In this document: positions 21,370 to 30,538 of the stretch, piece by piece
How the letters are laid out: the number at the start of each line of letters is the position of its first letter
How positions within the stretch are numbered: position 1 is the first letter of the stretch
Source of the DNA: Mycobacterium angelicum
GTDB taxonomy: Bacteria > Actinomycetota > Actinomycetes > Mycobacteriales > Mycobacteriaceae
NCBI RefSeq assembly: GCF_002086155.1
Contig: NZ_MVHE01000046.1
Coordinates: 1 to 43,230, forward strand
DNA length: 43,230 bases
Direction: 5' to 3'
Position numbers and translations under genes: made by a program
The notes under the pieces: generated by a model
Told to the model about the DNA's origin: nothing
The model's database searches: none
What the model saw: only the letters and a program-made list of their open reading frames with translations

Positions 21370-23415
21370 ATGAGCGCCCCCCCGATCCGGGTACCTGCCG
21401 GGACTACCGCGGCCGCCGCCGTCGGCGATGCGGGGTTGCCCAGGCGCGGCTCGCCGGATGCGATCGTCGTGGTGCGCGACGCCGACGGCAAGCTGCGCGA
21501 CCTGAGCTGGGTCCCCGACACCGATGCCGAGGTCGTCCCGGTGCCGGCCAACACCGACGAGGGGCGCAGCGTCATCCGCCACTCGGCCGCGCACGTGTTG
21601 GCCCAAGCCGTCCAGAACCTGTTCCCGCACGCCAAACTGGGCATCGGGCCGCCCATCGCCGACGGCTTCTACTACGACTTCGACGTGGCCGAGCCGTTCA
21701 CGCCCGAAGACCTGCAGGCGCTGGAAAAGCGGATGCGCCAGATCGTCAAGGACGGCCAGCTGTTCGACCGGCGCGTCTATGAGTCCAAGGACCAGGCCCG
21801 CACCGAGCTGGCCGGCGAGCCGTACAAGCTCGAGCTGGTCGACGACAAGTCCGTCGGCACCGGTGACATGGCCGAAATAATGGAGGTCGGGGGAGACGAG
21901 CTGACCGCCTACGACAATCTCAATCCCCGCACCCGCGAACGGGTCTGGGGCGATTTGTGCCGTGGCCCGCACATCCCCACCACCAAGCACATCCCGGCGT
22001 TCAAGCTGACCCGCAGCTCGGCGGCCTACTGGCGCGGCGACCAGCGCAACGCCAGCCTACAACGCATCTACGGGACCGCCTGGGAATCGCAGGAGGCCCT
22101 CGACAAGCACCTCGAACTCATCGAAGAGGCGCAGCGCCGCGACCACCGCAAACTCGGCGGCGAGCTGGACCTGTTCAGCTTTCCCGACGAAATCGGTTCC
22201 GGCCTGGCCGTTTTCCACCCCAAGGGCGGAATCATCCGGCGCGAGCTGGAGGAGTACTCGCGGCGCAAGCACGAGCGGGCGGGCTATGAGTTCGTCAACA
22301 CTCCGCACATCACCAAGGAGCAGCTGTACATCACCTCGGGCCACCTGGAGTGGTATGCCGACGGCATGTTCCCGCCGATGCACATCGATGCCGAGTACAA
22401 CGCGGACGGCACGGTGCGCAAACCCGGCCAGGACTACTACCTCAAGCCGATGAACTGCCCGATGCACCACCTGATCTACCGGTCCCGCGGGCGGTCCTAC
22501 CGCGAACTTCCGTTGCGGCTCTTCGAGTTCGGCAGCGTGTACCGCTACGAGAAGTCCGGGGTGGTGCATGGCCTGACCCGGGTGCGCGGCATGACGCAGG
22601 ACGACGCGCACATCTACTGCACCCGTGAGCAGATGCGTGACGAGTTGAGCTCGGTGCTGCGGTTCGTGCTCGACCTGCTGGCCGACTATGGGCTCAACGA
22701 CTACTACCTGGAGCTGTCCACCAAGGACCCCGACAAATACGTGGGCTCCGACGAGGTGTGGGAGGAGGCCACCGAGATCCTGCGCGAGGTCGGCGAAGCC
22801 TCCGGTCTGGCGCTGGTGCCCGATCCGGGCGGCGCGGCGTTCTACGGCCCCAAGATTTCCGTGCAGGTCAAAGACGCGCTGGGGCGTAGCTGGCAGATGT
22901 CGACGCTGCAGGTCGACTTCAACATGCCGGAGCGCTTCGAGTTGGAATACACCGCCTCTGATGGTTCCCGGCAGCAGCCGGTGCTGATCCACCGTGCGCT
23001 GTTCGGGTCGATCGAGCGGTTCTTCGGCATCCTCACCGAGCACTATGCGGGAGCGTTCCCGGCCTGGCTGGCGCCGGTTCAGGTGGTCGGCATCCCGGTT
23101 GCCGATGAACACATCGACTATTTGAAAGACGTTGCTGCGCAATTGAAGTCGCATGGCGTGCGGGTCGAGGTGGACGCCAGCGACGATCGGATGGCCAAGA
23201 AGATCGTGCACCACACCAACCAGAAGGTGCCGTTCATGCTGCTGGCCGGCGACCGCGACGTGCAGGCCGGCGCGGTCAGCTTCCGGTTCGGCGACCGCAC
23301 CCAGATCAACGGAGTGGCTCGCGACAATGCGGTGGCGGCCATTGTGGACTGGATCGCCGGTCGCGAAAACGCTTCTCCCACAGCAGAACTGGTGAAGGTG
23401 CCGGACCGTGAGTGA
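21370..23415 (+). CDS. thrS: Threonine--tRNA ligase
   Basis: The 681-aa product is a class II aminoacyl-tRNA synthetase that charges tRNA-Thr. It has an N-terminal TGS domain (about 1-65), the editing domain (about 70-230, with HSAAHVLAQAVQNLFP), and a catalytic domain with zinc ligand Cys363 in LKPMNCPMHH. Motif 2 is in FEFGSVYRYEKSGVVHGLTRVRGMTQDDAHIYC, and a C-terminal anticodon-binding domain occupies about 570-665. Length is normal. It begins the conserved mycobacterial operon thrS, HIT, pgsA1, patA, pimA, NUDIX. A TTGGAG ribosome binding site at 21356-21361 precedes the ATG. Confidence 0.97.
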   Translation: MSAPPIRVPAGTTAAAAVGDAGLPRRGSPDAIVVVRDADGKLRDLSWVPDTDAEVVPVPANTDEGRSVIRHSAAHVLAQAVQNLFPHAKLGIGPPIADGFYYDFDVAEPFTPEDLQALEKRMRQIVKDGQLFDRRVYESKDQARTELAGEPYKLELVDDKSVGTGDMAEIMEVGGDELTAYDNLNPRTRERVWGDLCRGPHIPTTKHIPAFKLTRSSAAYWRGDQRNASLQRIYGTAWESQEALDKHLELIEEAQRRDHRKLGGELDLFSFPDEIGSGLAVFHPKGGIIRRELEEYSRRKHERAGYEFVNTPHITKEQLYITSGHLEWYADGMFPPMHIDAEYNADGTVRKPGQDYYLKPMNCPMHHLIYRSRGRSYRELPLRLFEFGSVYRYEKSGVVHGLTRVRGMTQDDAHIYCTREQMRDELSSVLRFVLDLLADYGLNDYYLELSTKDPDKYVGSDEVWEEATEILREVGEASGLALVPDPGGAAFYGPKISVQVKDALGRSWQMSTLQVDFNMPERFELEYTASDGSRQQPVLIHRALFGSIERFFGILTEHYAGAFPAWLAPVQVVGIPVADEHIDYLKDVAAQLKSHGVRVEVDASDDRMAKKIVHHTNQKVPFMLLAGDRDVQAGAVSFRFGDRTQINGVARDNAVAAIVDWIAGRENASPTAELVKVPDRE

Positions 23416-23980
23416 GGAGCAGAACGCGGATCGCACCGACAACACCATCTTGGACCGCGGCGTGGGCCAGCGTGACCAGCTGCAGCGGTTATGGACGCCG
23501 TACCGGATGAACTACCTTGCCGAAGCGCCGAAGAAGCGCGACGACGAAACCCCCGCGCAGCCCTTCAGCGACATCCCGCACCTGTCCGACGAAGACGGTT
23601 TGCTGGTTGCCCGCGGCGAGTTCGTCTACGCCGTGCTCAACCTGTACCCGTACAACCCCGGGCATCTGATGGTGGTGCCGTATCGGCGGATATCGGAGCT
23701 GGAGGACCTGACCGGTCCGGAGAGCACCGAGCTGATGGCCTTCATCCAGAAGGCGATTCGCGTCATCAAAAGCGTCTCGCGCCCACACGGTTTCAACGTC
23801 GGAATAAACCTGGGCACCTCAGCGGGGGGCTCGCTGGCCGAGCACCTGCACGTGCACGTGGTGCCGCGCTGGGGCGGCGACGCGAACTTCATCACCATCA
23901 TCGGCGGCTCCAAGGTGATCCCGCAGTTGCTGCGCGAGACCCGCCAGCTGCTTGCCGACGAATGGGCCCAGCAATCATGA
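23408..23980 (+). CDS. HIT-family nucleotide hydrolase/phosphorylase
   Basis: The 190-aa product has the histidine-triad motif HLHVHVVPRW near residue 140 and the preceding YPYNPGHLMVVPYRR and GINLGTSAGGSLAEH segments. It corresponds by position to M. tuberculosis Rv2613c, described as an Ap4A phosphorylase. It is expected to split dinucleoside polyphosphates such as Ap4A, which are side products of aminoacyl-tRNA synthetases, a fitting role beside thrS. The GTG at 23408 overlaps the end of thrS by 8 bases, and the stop overlaps the pgsA1 start by 4 bases. Confidence 0.92.
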   Translation: MSEEQNADRTDNTILDRGVGQRDQLQRLWTPYRMNYLAEAPKKRDDETPAQPFSDIPHLSDEDGLLVARGEFVYAVLNLYPYNPGHLMVVPYRRISELEDLTGPESTELMAFIQKAIRVIKSVSRPHGFNVGINLGTSAGGSLAEHLHVHVVPRWGGDANFITIIGGSKVIPQLLRETRQLLADEWAQQS

Positions 23981-24630
23981 GCAAGCTGCCGTTCTTGTCC
24001 CGCGCGTTCTTCGCACGCATCACCAACCCGCTGGCCAGGGCGGCGTTGCGGGTTGGCCTTACCCCGGATGCCGTCACCGTTATCGGTACCACCGCGTCGG
24101 TAGCGGGGGCCCTGGTGCTGTTCCCGATGGGCAAGCTGTTCGCGGGCGGATGTGTGGTCTGGTTCTTCGTGCTGTTCGACATGCTCGACGGGGCGATGGC
24201 CAGGGAGCGCGGGGGAGGCACCCGGTTTGGCGCGGTGCTGGACGCCGCCTGTGATCGCATCAGCGACGGCGCGGTGTTCTGCGGGCTGTTGTGGTGGATC
24301 GCGTTCCACATGCACGACCGCCTGCTGACGGTGGCGACGCTGATCTGCCTGGTCACCTCGCAGGTGATCTCCTATATCAAGGCCCGGGCCGAGGCCAGCG
24401 GGCTGCGCGGCGACGGCGGCATGATCGAGCGCCCGGAACGGTTGATCATCGTGCTCAGCGGTGCCGGTGTCTCGGACTTCCCGTTCGTGGCGTGGCCGCC
24501 GGCGCTGCCGGTGGGGATGTGGGTGCTGGCGGTGGCCAGCGTGATCACCTGCGGGCAGCGGCTCTACACGGTTTGGACGTCACCGGGTGCGACCGATCGC
24601 GTGGTTGCCCAGAAAAAGAGCGAGCAATGA
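23977..24630 (+). CDS. pgsA1: Phosphatidylinositol phosphate synthase (CDP-alcohol phosphatidyltransferase)
   Basis: The 217-aa membrane enzyme has the complete CDP-alcohol phosphotransferase motif: Asp68, Asp71, Gly72, Ala75, Arg76, Gly85, Asp89 and Asp93 (D-x2-D-G-x2-A-R-x8-G-x3-D-x3-D). It joins CDP-diacylglycerol with inositol 1-phosphate to give phosphatidylinositol phosphate, the precursor of phosphatidylinositol and all PIM, lipomannan and lipoarabinomannan. About five to six membrane helices are visible. The ATG at 23977 overlaps the HIT gene stop. Its stop overlaps patA. Placement next to patA and pimA supports the assignment. Confidence 0.95.
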   Translation: MSKLPFLSRAFFARITNPLARAALRVGLTPDAVTVIGTTASVAGALVLFPMGKLFAGGCVVWFFVLFDMLDGAMARERGGGTRFGAVLDAACDRISDGAVFCGLLWWIAFHMHDRLLTVATLICLVTSQVISYIKARAEASGLRGDGGMIERPERLIIVLSGAGVSDFPFVAWPPALPVGMWVLAVASVITCGQRLYTVWTSPGATDRVVAQKKSEQ

Positions 24631-25586
24631 TGCCCACCGCGGCCGGTCTGCGAGTGCCCGGCATGCCGCGCAAGTTGACCAGCCGCTTCACCGGTGCCGC
24701 GACAGATTGGGCGTATGCCGCCGGCTGGATGGCCGTGCGCGCCATGCCGGAGTTCGCCGCGCGCAACGCATTCGACACCGGGGCGCGCTACGCGGCCCGC
24801 CGCGGCGGGCCCGAGCAGCTGCGCAAGAACCTGGCCAGGGTCATCGGCGTGCAGCCGGCCGAGGTGCCGCAGTCGCTGATGCGTGCGTCGCTGGCGTCCT
24901 ACGGCCGGTACTGGCGTGAGGCGTTCCGGCTGCCGACCATGGACCATGTGGGAATCGCCCGCCAGCTCGACCACATGATCCGCGGGCTGGAACACCTGGA
25001 CGCGGCGCTGGCCGCCGGCCGCGGCGTGGTGCTGGCGTTGCCGCACAGCGGCAACTGGGACATCGCCGGGGTATGGCTGGTGCAGTCGCACGGCACCTTC
25101 ACCACCGTTGCCGAACGGCTCAAGCCCGAATCGCTCTACCAGCGTTTCATCGACTACCGCGAGAGCCTCGGCTTCGAGGTGCTGCCGCTGTCGGGCGGCT
25201 CGCAACCGCCCTTCGAGGTGTTGTGTGAGCGGTTACGGGCCAACCGGGTGGTGTGCCTGATGGCCGAGCGGGACCTGACCCGCACCGGTGTCGAGGTCGA
25301 TTTCTTCGCCGAGCCCACCCGGATGCCCGCCGGCCCGGCCAAGCTCGCGATCGAAACCGGGGCGGCGCTGCTGCCGACACACTGCTGGTTCGAACCCAAC
25401 GGCTGGGGATTCCAGGTCGATCCGGCGCTGGACTGCAGCAGCGCCAGCGTCGCAACCGTCACCCAGGCGCTGGCCAACCGGTTCGCGGTCAACATCGCCG
25501 CTCACCCGGCCGACTGGCACATGCTGCAGCCGCAGTGGCTGGCCGATCTGTCCGACGAGCGCCGGGCCAGGCTGAACTCCAAATGA
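24627..25586 (+). CDS. patA: Phosphatidylinositol mannoside acyltransferase
   Basis: The 319-aa product is a LpxL/HtrB-like acyltransferase. It has the catalytic H-x4-D motif at His140-Asp145 (LPHSGNWDIAG), an AERD segment near 221 (CLMAERDLTRTGVEV), and a substrate-side pattern FFAEPTRMPAGPAKLA. PatA attaches a palmitoyl chain to the 6-position of the mannose on PIM1 or PIM2 at the inner face of the membrane. It corresponds to M. tuberculosis Rv2611c. Two tandem ATG codons (24627, 24630) are available; both overlap or abut the pgsA1 stop. It lies directly before pimA, whose product is its substrate supplier. Confidence 0.94.
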   Translation: MMPTAAGLRVPGMPRKLTSRFTGAATDWAYAAGWMAVRAMPEFAARNAFDTGARYAARRGGPEQLRKNLARVIGVQPAEVPQSLMRASLASYGRYWREAFRLPTMDHVGIARQLDHMIRGLEHLDAALAAGRGVVLALPHSGNWDIAGVWLVQSHGTFTTVAERLKPESLYQRFIDYRESLGFEVLPLSGGSQPPFEVLCERLRANRVVCLMAERDLTRTGVEVDFFAEPTRMPAGPAKLAIETGAALLPTHCWFEPNGWGFQVDPALDCSSASVATVTQALANRFAVNIAAHPADWHMLQPQWLADLSDERRARLNSK

Positions 25587-25596
25587 GCAAAGCCTG

Positions 25597-26721
25597 ATGC
25601 GGATCGGGATGATCTGTCCGTACTCGTTCGACGTTCCGGGCGGGGTGCAGTCTCATGTGTTGCAGCTGGCCGAGGTGATGCGCGAGCGCGGTCACGAGGT
25701 GAGCGTGCTCGCACCGGTGTCGCCGCATGCCAGCCTGCCCGACTACGTCGTCTCCGCCGGCAAAGCCGTTCCCATTCCCTACAACGGGTCGGTGGCTCGG
25801 CTGCGGTTCGGCCCGGCGACCCACCGCAAGGTGAAAAAATGGCTTGCCGAAGGCGATTTCGACGTGCTGCACCTGCACGAGCCCAACGCGCCCAGCCTGT
25901 CGATGCTGGCCCTCAACATCGCCGAGGGCCCGATCGTGGCGACGTTTCACACCTCGACCACCAAGTCGCTGACGCTGACCGTATTCCAGGGCATCCTGCG
26001 CCCGATGCACGAGAAGATCGTCGGGCGCATCGCCGTGTCGGATCTGGCCCGTCGCTGGCAGATGGAGGCACTGGGTTCCGACGCGGTGGAGATCCCCAAC
26101 GGGGTGGACGTCGATTCGTTCGCCCTGGCGTCGCGGCTGCACGGATACCCGCGGGCCGGCAAGACGGTGTTGTTCCTGGGCCGCTACGACGAGCCGCGCA
26201 AGGGAATGGCGGTGCTGCTCGGCGCGCTACCCAGGCTGGTCCAGCGCTTCGCCGATGTGGAGCTGCTGATCGTCGGCCGCGGCGACGAAGAACAGTTGCG
26301 CGGCCAGGCCGGCGAGTTGGCCGGCCACCTGCGCTTCCTCGGACAGGTGGACGACGCCGGGAAGGCATCGGCGATGCGCAGCGCCGACGTCTATTGCGCG
26401 CCCAACACCGGCGGTGAGAGTTTCGGCATCGTCCTGGTCGAGGCCATGGCCGCAGGCACCCCGGTGGTGGCCAGCGACTTGGACGCGTTCCGGCGGGTGC
26501 TGCGCGACGGTGAAGTCGGTTGCCTGGTGCCCGTCGACGACAGCGCCGCGCTTGCCCATGCGTTGATCTCGGTGCTCGACGACGAGGCAGTGCAGCAGCG
26601 CTATGTGGCGGCTGGATCCGAGGCGGTGCGCCGCTACGACTGGTCGGTAGTGGCCACCCAGATCATGCGGGTATACGAGACGGTCGCCGGCTCGGGCGCC
26701 AAAGTTCAGGTGGCCAGCTAG
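25597..26721 (+). CDS. pimA: GDP-mannose-dependent phosphatidyl-myo-inositol mannosyltransferase
   Basis: The 374-aa GT4 (GT-B fold) enzyme starts MRIGMICPYSFDVPGGVQSHVLQLAEVM, the typical PimA N-terminus with the GGVQ loop. It has the E-x7-E motif at Glu274-Glu282 (GESFGIVLVE). It transfers the first mannose from GDP-mannose to the 2-position of phosphatidyl-myo-inositol on the cytoplasmic side of the membrane, the committed step of PIM synthesis. It starts 10 bases after patA. Its stop TAG shares a base with the GTG of the NUDIX gene. Confidence 0.96.
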   Translation: MRIGMICPYSFDVPGGVQSHVLQLAEVMRERGHEVSVLAPVSPHASLPDYVVSAGKAVPIPYNGSVARLRFGPATHRKVKKWLAEGDFDVLHLHEPNAPSLSMLALNIAEGPIVATFHTSTTKSLTLTVFQGILRPMHEKIVGRIAVSDLARRWQMEALGSDAVEIPNGVDVDSFALASRLHGYPRAGKTVLFLGRYDEPRKGMAVLLGALPRLVQRFADVELLIVGRGDEEQLRGQAGELAGHLRFLGQVDDAGKASAMRSADVYCAPNTGGESFGIVLVEAMAAGTPVVASDLDAFRRVLRDGEVGCLVPVDDSAALAHALISVLDDEAVQQRYVAAGSEAVRRYDWSVVATQIMRVYETVAGSGAKVQVAS

Positions 26722-27770
26722 TGCTCTGGCTGATCGTCGTGGTCGCGGTGCTGTTGGCGCTGCTGTTGGTGTTCGGCGCCTGGGCGTATCAGACCGCCAA
26801 CCGGCTGAACCGGTTGAATGTCCGCTACGACCTGTCCTGGCAGGCGCTGGACGGTGCGCTGGCCCGGCGTGCGGTGGTGGCGCGCGCCGTCGCCGTCGAC
26901 GCCTACGGCGGCACGTCGAACGCCAGCACCGCGGGCCGTCGGTTGGCCGCCCTGGCCGACGCCGCCGAACGCGCCCCGCGGCACGCCCGCGAAGCATGTG
27001 AGAACGAACTTTCCGCCGCGCTGGCGACGGTTGACCCCGCGTCGCTGCCGGCGGCGCTGATCGCCGAACTGGCCGACGCCGAAGCGCGGGTGCTGCTGGC
27101 CCGCCGGTTCCACAACGACGCGGTGCGCGACACCCTGGCGCTGGGCGCGCGACCCTTGGTGCGCAGGTTTCATCTCGGTGGAACCGCCGTGTTGCCAAGC
27201 TATTTCGAGATCGCCGAGCGGCCGCACGCCTTGGCGCACACCGATCACGGGGTGCTCAACCACCGCACCTCGGCGCGGGTGGTGCTCCTCGACGACACCG
27301 GCGCGGTGTTGCTGCTGTGTGGTTCGGATCCGGCCAAGCCCGACGACAAGACGGCCAAGTGGTGGTTCACCGTGGGCGGGCAGGTGCAGCAGGGCGAACG
27401 GCTGGCCGAGGCCGCCGCCCGCGAGCTGGCCGAAGAAACCGGGCTGCAAGTCGCGCCGGCGGATCTGGTGGGGCCGGTCTGGCGGCGCGACGAGGTGTTC
27501 GAGTTCAACGGCTCGATGATCGACAGCGAAGAGTTCTATCTGGTGTACCGGACGCGGCGGTTCGAGCCGTCCATCACCGGCCGGACGGAGCTGGAACGCC
27601 GATACATCCACGGCTTCCGCTGGTGCAACCCGAAGGACATCGCCGAGCTGGTGGCCGGCGGGCAGCTGGTCTACCCGCTGCAATTGGGCGAGCTGCTGCC
27701 CGCGGCCAATCGGCTGGCGGACGCGGCGCTCGACGAGCAGACCGCCGGCGCGCCCCAGCCCATCCGCTGA
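26721..27770 (+). CDS. Membrane-anchored NUDIX hydrolase
   Basis: The 349-aa product starts with a membrane helix (about 2-22, LWLIVVVAVLLALLLVFGAWAY), followed by a helical region to about 160 and a NUDIX domain from about 180. The NUDIX box lies at about 220-243 (G-x5-E-x7-REL-x-EE-x-GL). NUDIX enzymes split nucleoside diphosphates linked to other groups; which one here is unknown. It matches M. tuberculosis Rv2609c (351 aa) in position and length and ends the thrS-pimA operon. The GTG at 26721 overlaps the pimA stop by one base. It converges on the PPE42-like gene with a 3-base gap. Confidence 0.9.
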   Translation: MLWLIVVVAVLLALLLVFGAWAYQTANRLNRLNVRYDLSWQALDGALARRAVVARAVAVDAYGGTSNASTAGRRLAALADAAERAPRHAREACENELSAALATVDPASLPAALIAELADAEARVLLARRFHNDAVRDTLALGARPLVRRFHLGGTAVLPSYFEIAERPHALAHTDHGVLNHRTSARVVLLDDTGAVLLLCGSDPAKPDDKTAKWWFTVGGQVQQGERLAEAAARELAEETGLQVAPADLVGPVWRRDEVFEFNGSMIDSEEFYLVYRTRRFEPSITGRTELERRYIHGFRWCNPKDIAELVAGGQLVYPLQLGELLPAANRLADAALDEQTAGAPQPIR

Positions 27771-27773
27771 CGG

Positions 27774-29303
27774 TCAGGCCGGCCGCAGGAATGCAGGCGG
27801 CGCCAACCCCAGGTCAGCCAGGGCATCCCCGACGCCCTGCACGGCCCCCTGCTGTAGCTGGGTGGCGACGGTGATCGGGTCGAAGTGCGGGAACAGTCCC
27901 GCCGGGGTGGGCACGTCCTGGTAGCCGGTGCGGTCATAGCCCAGCTCGACGAGCACCCGCAGATCGGGCTGGACCAGGTCGGCCAGCGGATTGCCCACCA
28001 GCGGCACCGCGCGAAGCGGTTCCAGCAACGGCAGATTGTGGCTGGGAATCATCAGGTAGGTGGTCAGCGTGTCGGGCGACGAAACCGGCTGCACCACAGC
28101 CGAAGCGATCTGGGCGGGCGTGAGATCCAGGTAGCCGGAGTGCACGTAGATCATCCCCGCGAACGCGTTGGCGTCGGCGAGCAGGTTGATCGGGAACTGG
28201 GGGAAGTCGGCCTGGCCGTCGTATTGAATCGCGTAGTCCAGGGTCGGGTACACGTTGGCCGGAGTGGCTCCGAAGAACGGCAGGTCCAGCACCGGAATGT
28301 AGAGGCCGGCGAAGCGTTCCAGGAAGCCGCCGTTGGGGCGGTTGGGATTCGCGGCGAGCACGAACGACAAGTCGTCGGTACTGGGCCGCAGGTCGGCCGG
28401 CAGGCTCATCAGATGGCGCATTTCCAGGGTGGCCACCGACGAACTCTGGGAGTAGCCGAACACCAGGGTGCGGTTGCCGAGTTGAGCCATGATCGCGTCG
28501 TCCAGGGCGCGGGCGCTCTGCGTGATGGACTGGCCGAAGGTCAGGCTGGTCAGACCCGTCAGCGGCCAGTACTGCTCCGGTGTGTACAAGCCTTGGGTTG
28601 TGAAGCCGGGGTGGTAGGGGGCGATGAACAACTGGTCGACGAGCGCGGCATAGCTGGCCGTCGGCGACATGAAGGCGGTCCCCATGGCGAACGCCGTGCC
28701 TTGTCCAGTCACCGACGCCGTGATGGGGCCCAGACTGCCCGCGGCGGACGGGTTAAGGCCGCTGAACGCGGCCGCGGGCACGTTGTGCAGCAGCTGCTGC
28801 CACGGCGTCAACTCGGTGACCAGCGTCGACACGTTGGTGTAATAGCCGGCCATGGCGGCCACGTCCTGGGCCCACATCTGCTCGTATTCGGCCTCGGCGG
28901 CCGCGATCGCCGGGGCGTTGATGCCCAGCAGATTCGAGCTGATCAGTGACCACAGCCCGGTGCGGTTGGCGCTGACCATCGCCGGGTGCACCGTGGCCAC
29001 CAGCGCTGTCTCGAATGCGCCGGCCGCGGTGCGGGCCTGGGCGGATGTGTGCAGGGCATGCTCGGCCGCCACCCGCAACCACGCCAGATACGGCGCGGCC
29101 GCGGCCGTCATCGCCGCCGACGCGGGGCCCTGCCACGATGCGCCGACCAGGCCGGAGGTGATCGACTCGAACGAGGCCGCGGAGGTCTGCAGGTCAGCGG
29201 CCAGCCCGTCCCAGGCCGCCGCGGCCGTCAGCATGGGTTCCGGACCGGCGCCGGCATACAGGCGCGCGGAGTTGATCTCCGGCGGCAAGATGGTGAACTT
29301 CAT
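27774..29303 (-). CDS. PPE42-like protein with C-terminal PE-PPE hydrolase domain
   Basis: The 509-aa product starts with a PPE domain (MKFTILPPEINSARLYAG; W-x-G at SWQGP near 57) in residues 1-175. Residues from about 220 to 440 form an alpha/beta-hydrolase of the PE-PPE type with the nucleophile elbow GYSQS at 283-287 (Ser285). Some proteins with this domain are esterases. Position and orientation beside the PIM operon match M. tuberculosis PPE42 (Rv2608, 580 aa); this one is about 70 residues shorter. It is presumably exported by an ESX system. A His near the C-terminus (IPSHNLPLLEPLR or GLFPHFDP) could complete the triad. Confidence 0.87.
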   Translation of the reverse strand: MKFTILPPEINSARLYAGAGPEPMLTAAAAWDGLAADLQTSAASFESITSGLVGASWQGPASAAMTAAAAPYLAWLRVAAEHALHTSAQARTAAGAFETALVATVHPAMVSANRTGLWSLISSNLLGINAPAIAAAEAEYEQMWAQDVAAMAGYYTNVSTLVTELTPWQQLLHNVPAAAFSGLNPSAAGSLGPITASVTGQGTAFAMGTAFMSPTASYAALVDQLFIAPYHPGFTTQGLYTPEQYWPLTGLTSLTFGQSITQSARALDDAIMAQLGNRTLVFGYSQSSSVATLEMRHLMSLPADLRPSTDDLSFVLAANPNRPNGGFLERFAGLYIPVLDLPFFGATPANVYPTLDYAIQYDGQADFPQFPINLLADANAFAGMIYVHSGYLDLTPAQIASAVVQPVSSPDTLTTYLMIPSHNLPLLEPLRAVPLVGNPLADLVQPDLRVLVELGYDRTGYQDVPTPAGLFPHFDPITVATQLQQGAVQGVGDALADLGLAPPAFLRPA

Positions 29304-29609
29304 GGTTCGTTCTTTTCAGCGTCTTGCTCAGCTGCATGCGGCTGCCGTCACGACATGCGTGGCTGAGTGATAACCAACGAAAAATTCAGGTCCTCCCCGA
29401 CAAGGACCGTGGCAGAGCGCCGGGATGACCTTATGACATGGCGGACGTATTAGAAGGAGGTTCGAAAAAATTCGTTGGATTCCGTCGGTGCCGTCAATGC
29501 CGTTGGCGCAGAAGGGGGTTGCTGGGCGAGCGGTTCAACGTGCATAGTGGCACGACTCGGTTGTTGCTGACCATTAGACTGATGCGGCGTCGAACGGGAG
29601 AAGAAGCCA
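29304..29609. other. Gene-free gap between PPE42-like gene and pdxS
   Basis: This 306-base stretch holds no gene I can support. In M. tuberculosis the pdxH gene lies in this interval; here no similar protein is visible in any frame. It contains a strong ribosome-binding-like sequence AGAAGGAGG at 29452-29460 with no usable start codon after it, possibly a remnant. CGAA-AAAA-TTCG at 29463-29474 is a short palindrome, and CCAACG at 29374 with CGTTGG at 29473 is a distant inverted pair. TAGACT at 29575-29580 may be the pdxS -10 box, with no clear -35. Confidence 0.5.
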
Positions 29610-30524
29610 GTGAATACCTCAAATCAGCCCCAGCACGTTTCCGGCCAGACCGGCACCGCGCGGGTCAAGCGCGGCATGGCCGAAATGCTCAAAGGCGGCG
29701 TCATCATGGACGTCGTCACCCCGGAGCAGGCCCGTATCGCCGAAGGCGCGGGTGCGGTGGCGGTGATGGCGCTGGAACGGGTGCCCGCCGATATCCGCGC
29801 CCAGGGCGGCGTCTCGCGGATGAGCGACCCCGACATGATCGAGGGCATCATCTCCGCGGTCACCATCCCGGTGATGGCGAAAGCCCGCATCGGTCACTTC
29901 GTCGAGGCGCAGATCCTGCAGAGCCTCGGCGTGGACTACATCGACGAGTCCGAGGTGCTGACGCCGGCCGACTACAGCCATCACATCGACAAGTGGAAGT
30001 TCACCGTGCCCTTCGTCTGCGGGGCCACCAATCTCGGTGAGGCGCTGCGTCGTATCAACGAAGGCGCGGCCATGATCCGGTCCAAGGGCGAGGCCGGCAC
30101 CGGCGACGTCTCCAACGCGACCACTCACATGCGGGCCATCGGCGGCGAGATCCGCCGGCTGACGTCGCTGTCCGAAGACGAATTGTTCGTTGCCGCAAAG
30201 GAATTGCAGGCGCCCTACGACCTGGTCGTCGAGGTGGCGCGGGCCGGCAAGCTGCCGGTCACCATGTTCACCGCCGGTGGCATCGCCACGCCCGCCGACG
30301 CCGCGATGATGATGCAGCTGGGCGCCGAGGGCGTGTTCGTCGGATCGGGCATCTTCAAGTCCGGGGATCCCGCCCAGCGTGCGGCGGCGATCGTCAAGGC
30401 CACCACCTTCTACGACGACCCGGACGTGCTGGCCAAGGTCTCGCGCGGGCTGGGCGAGGCGATGGTGGGCATCAACGTGGACGAGATCGCGCAGCCGCAT
30501 CGACTGGCCCAACGCGGCTGGTAA
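29610..30524 (+). CDS. pdxS: Pyridoxal 5'-phosphate synthase lyase subunit
   Basis: The 304-aa product is the TIM-barrel synthase subunit of the PLP synthase complex. It combines ribose 5-phosphate, glyceraldehyde 3-phosphate and ammonia into pyridoxal 5'-phosphate. Family segments KRGMAEMLKGGVIMDVV, ALERVPADIRAQGGVSRM and PVMAKARIGHFVEAQ are all present; Lys91 is the likely Schiff-base lysine. Later GEAGTGDVSNATTHMR is the phosphate-binding loop. Ammonia comes from the glutaminase PdxT encoded downstream. The start is GTG at 29610. Confidence 0.96.
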   Translation: MNTSNQPQHVSGQTGTARVKRGMAEMLKGGVIMDVVTPEQARIAEGAGAVAVMALERVPADIRAQGGVSRMSDPDMIEGIISAVTIPVMAKARIGHFVEAQILQSLGVDYIDESEVLTPADYSHHIDKWKFTVPFVCGATNLGEALRRINEGAAMIRSKGEAGTGDVSNATTHMRAIGGEIRRLTSLSEDELFVAAKELQAPYDLVVEVARAGKLPVTMFTAGGIATPADAAMMMQLGAEGVFVGSGIFKSGDPAQRAAAIVKATTFYDDPDVLAKVSRGLGEAMVGINVDEIAQPHRLAQRGW

Positions 30525-30538
30525 ACCGAAGGCTATAG

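Noticed and set aside
22057..23448. 463-codon frame antisense to thrS
   Set aside because: thrS is unmistakable on the other strand; long antisense frames are expected at this GC content.
29438..30040. Possible gene starting before pdxS (MADVLEGGSKKF)
   Set aside because: The frame runs out of phase into pdxS and becomes Arg/His-rich shadow sequence. Only the orphan AGAAGGAGG is notable.
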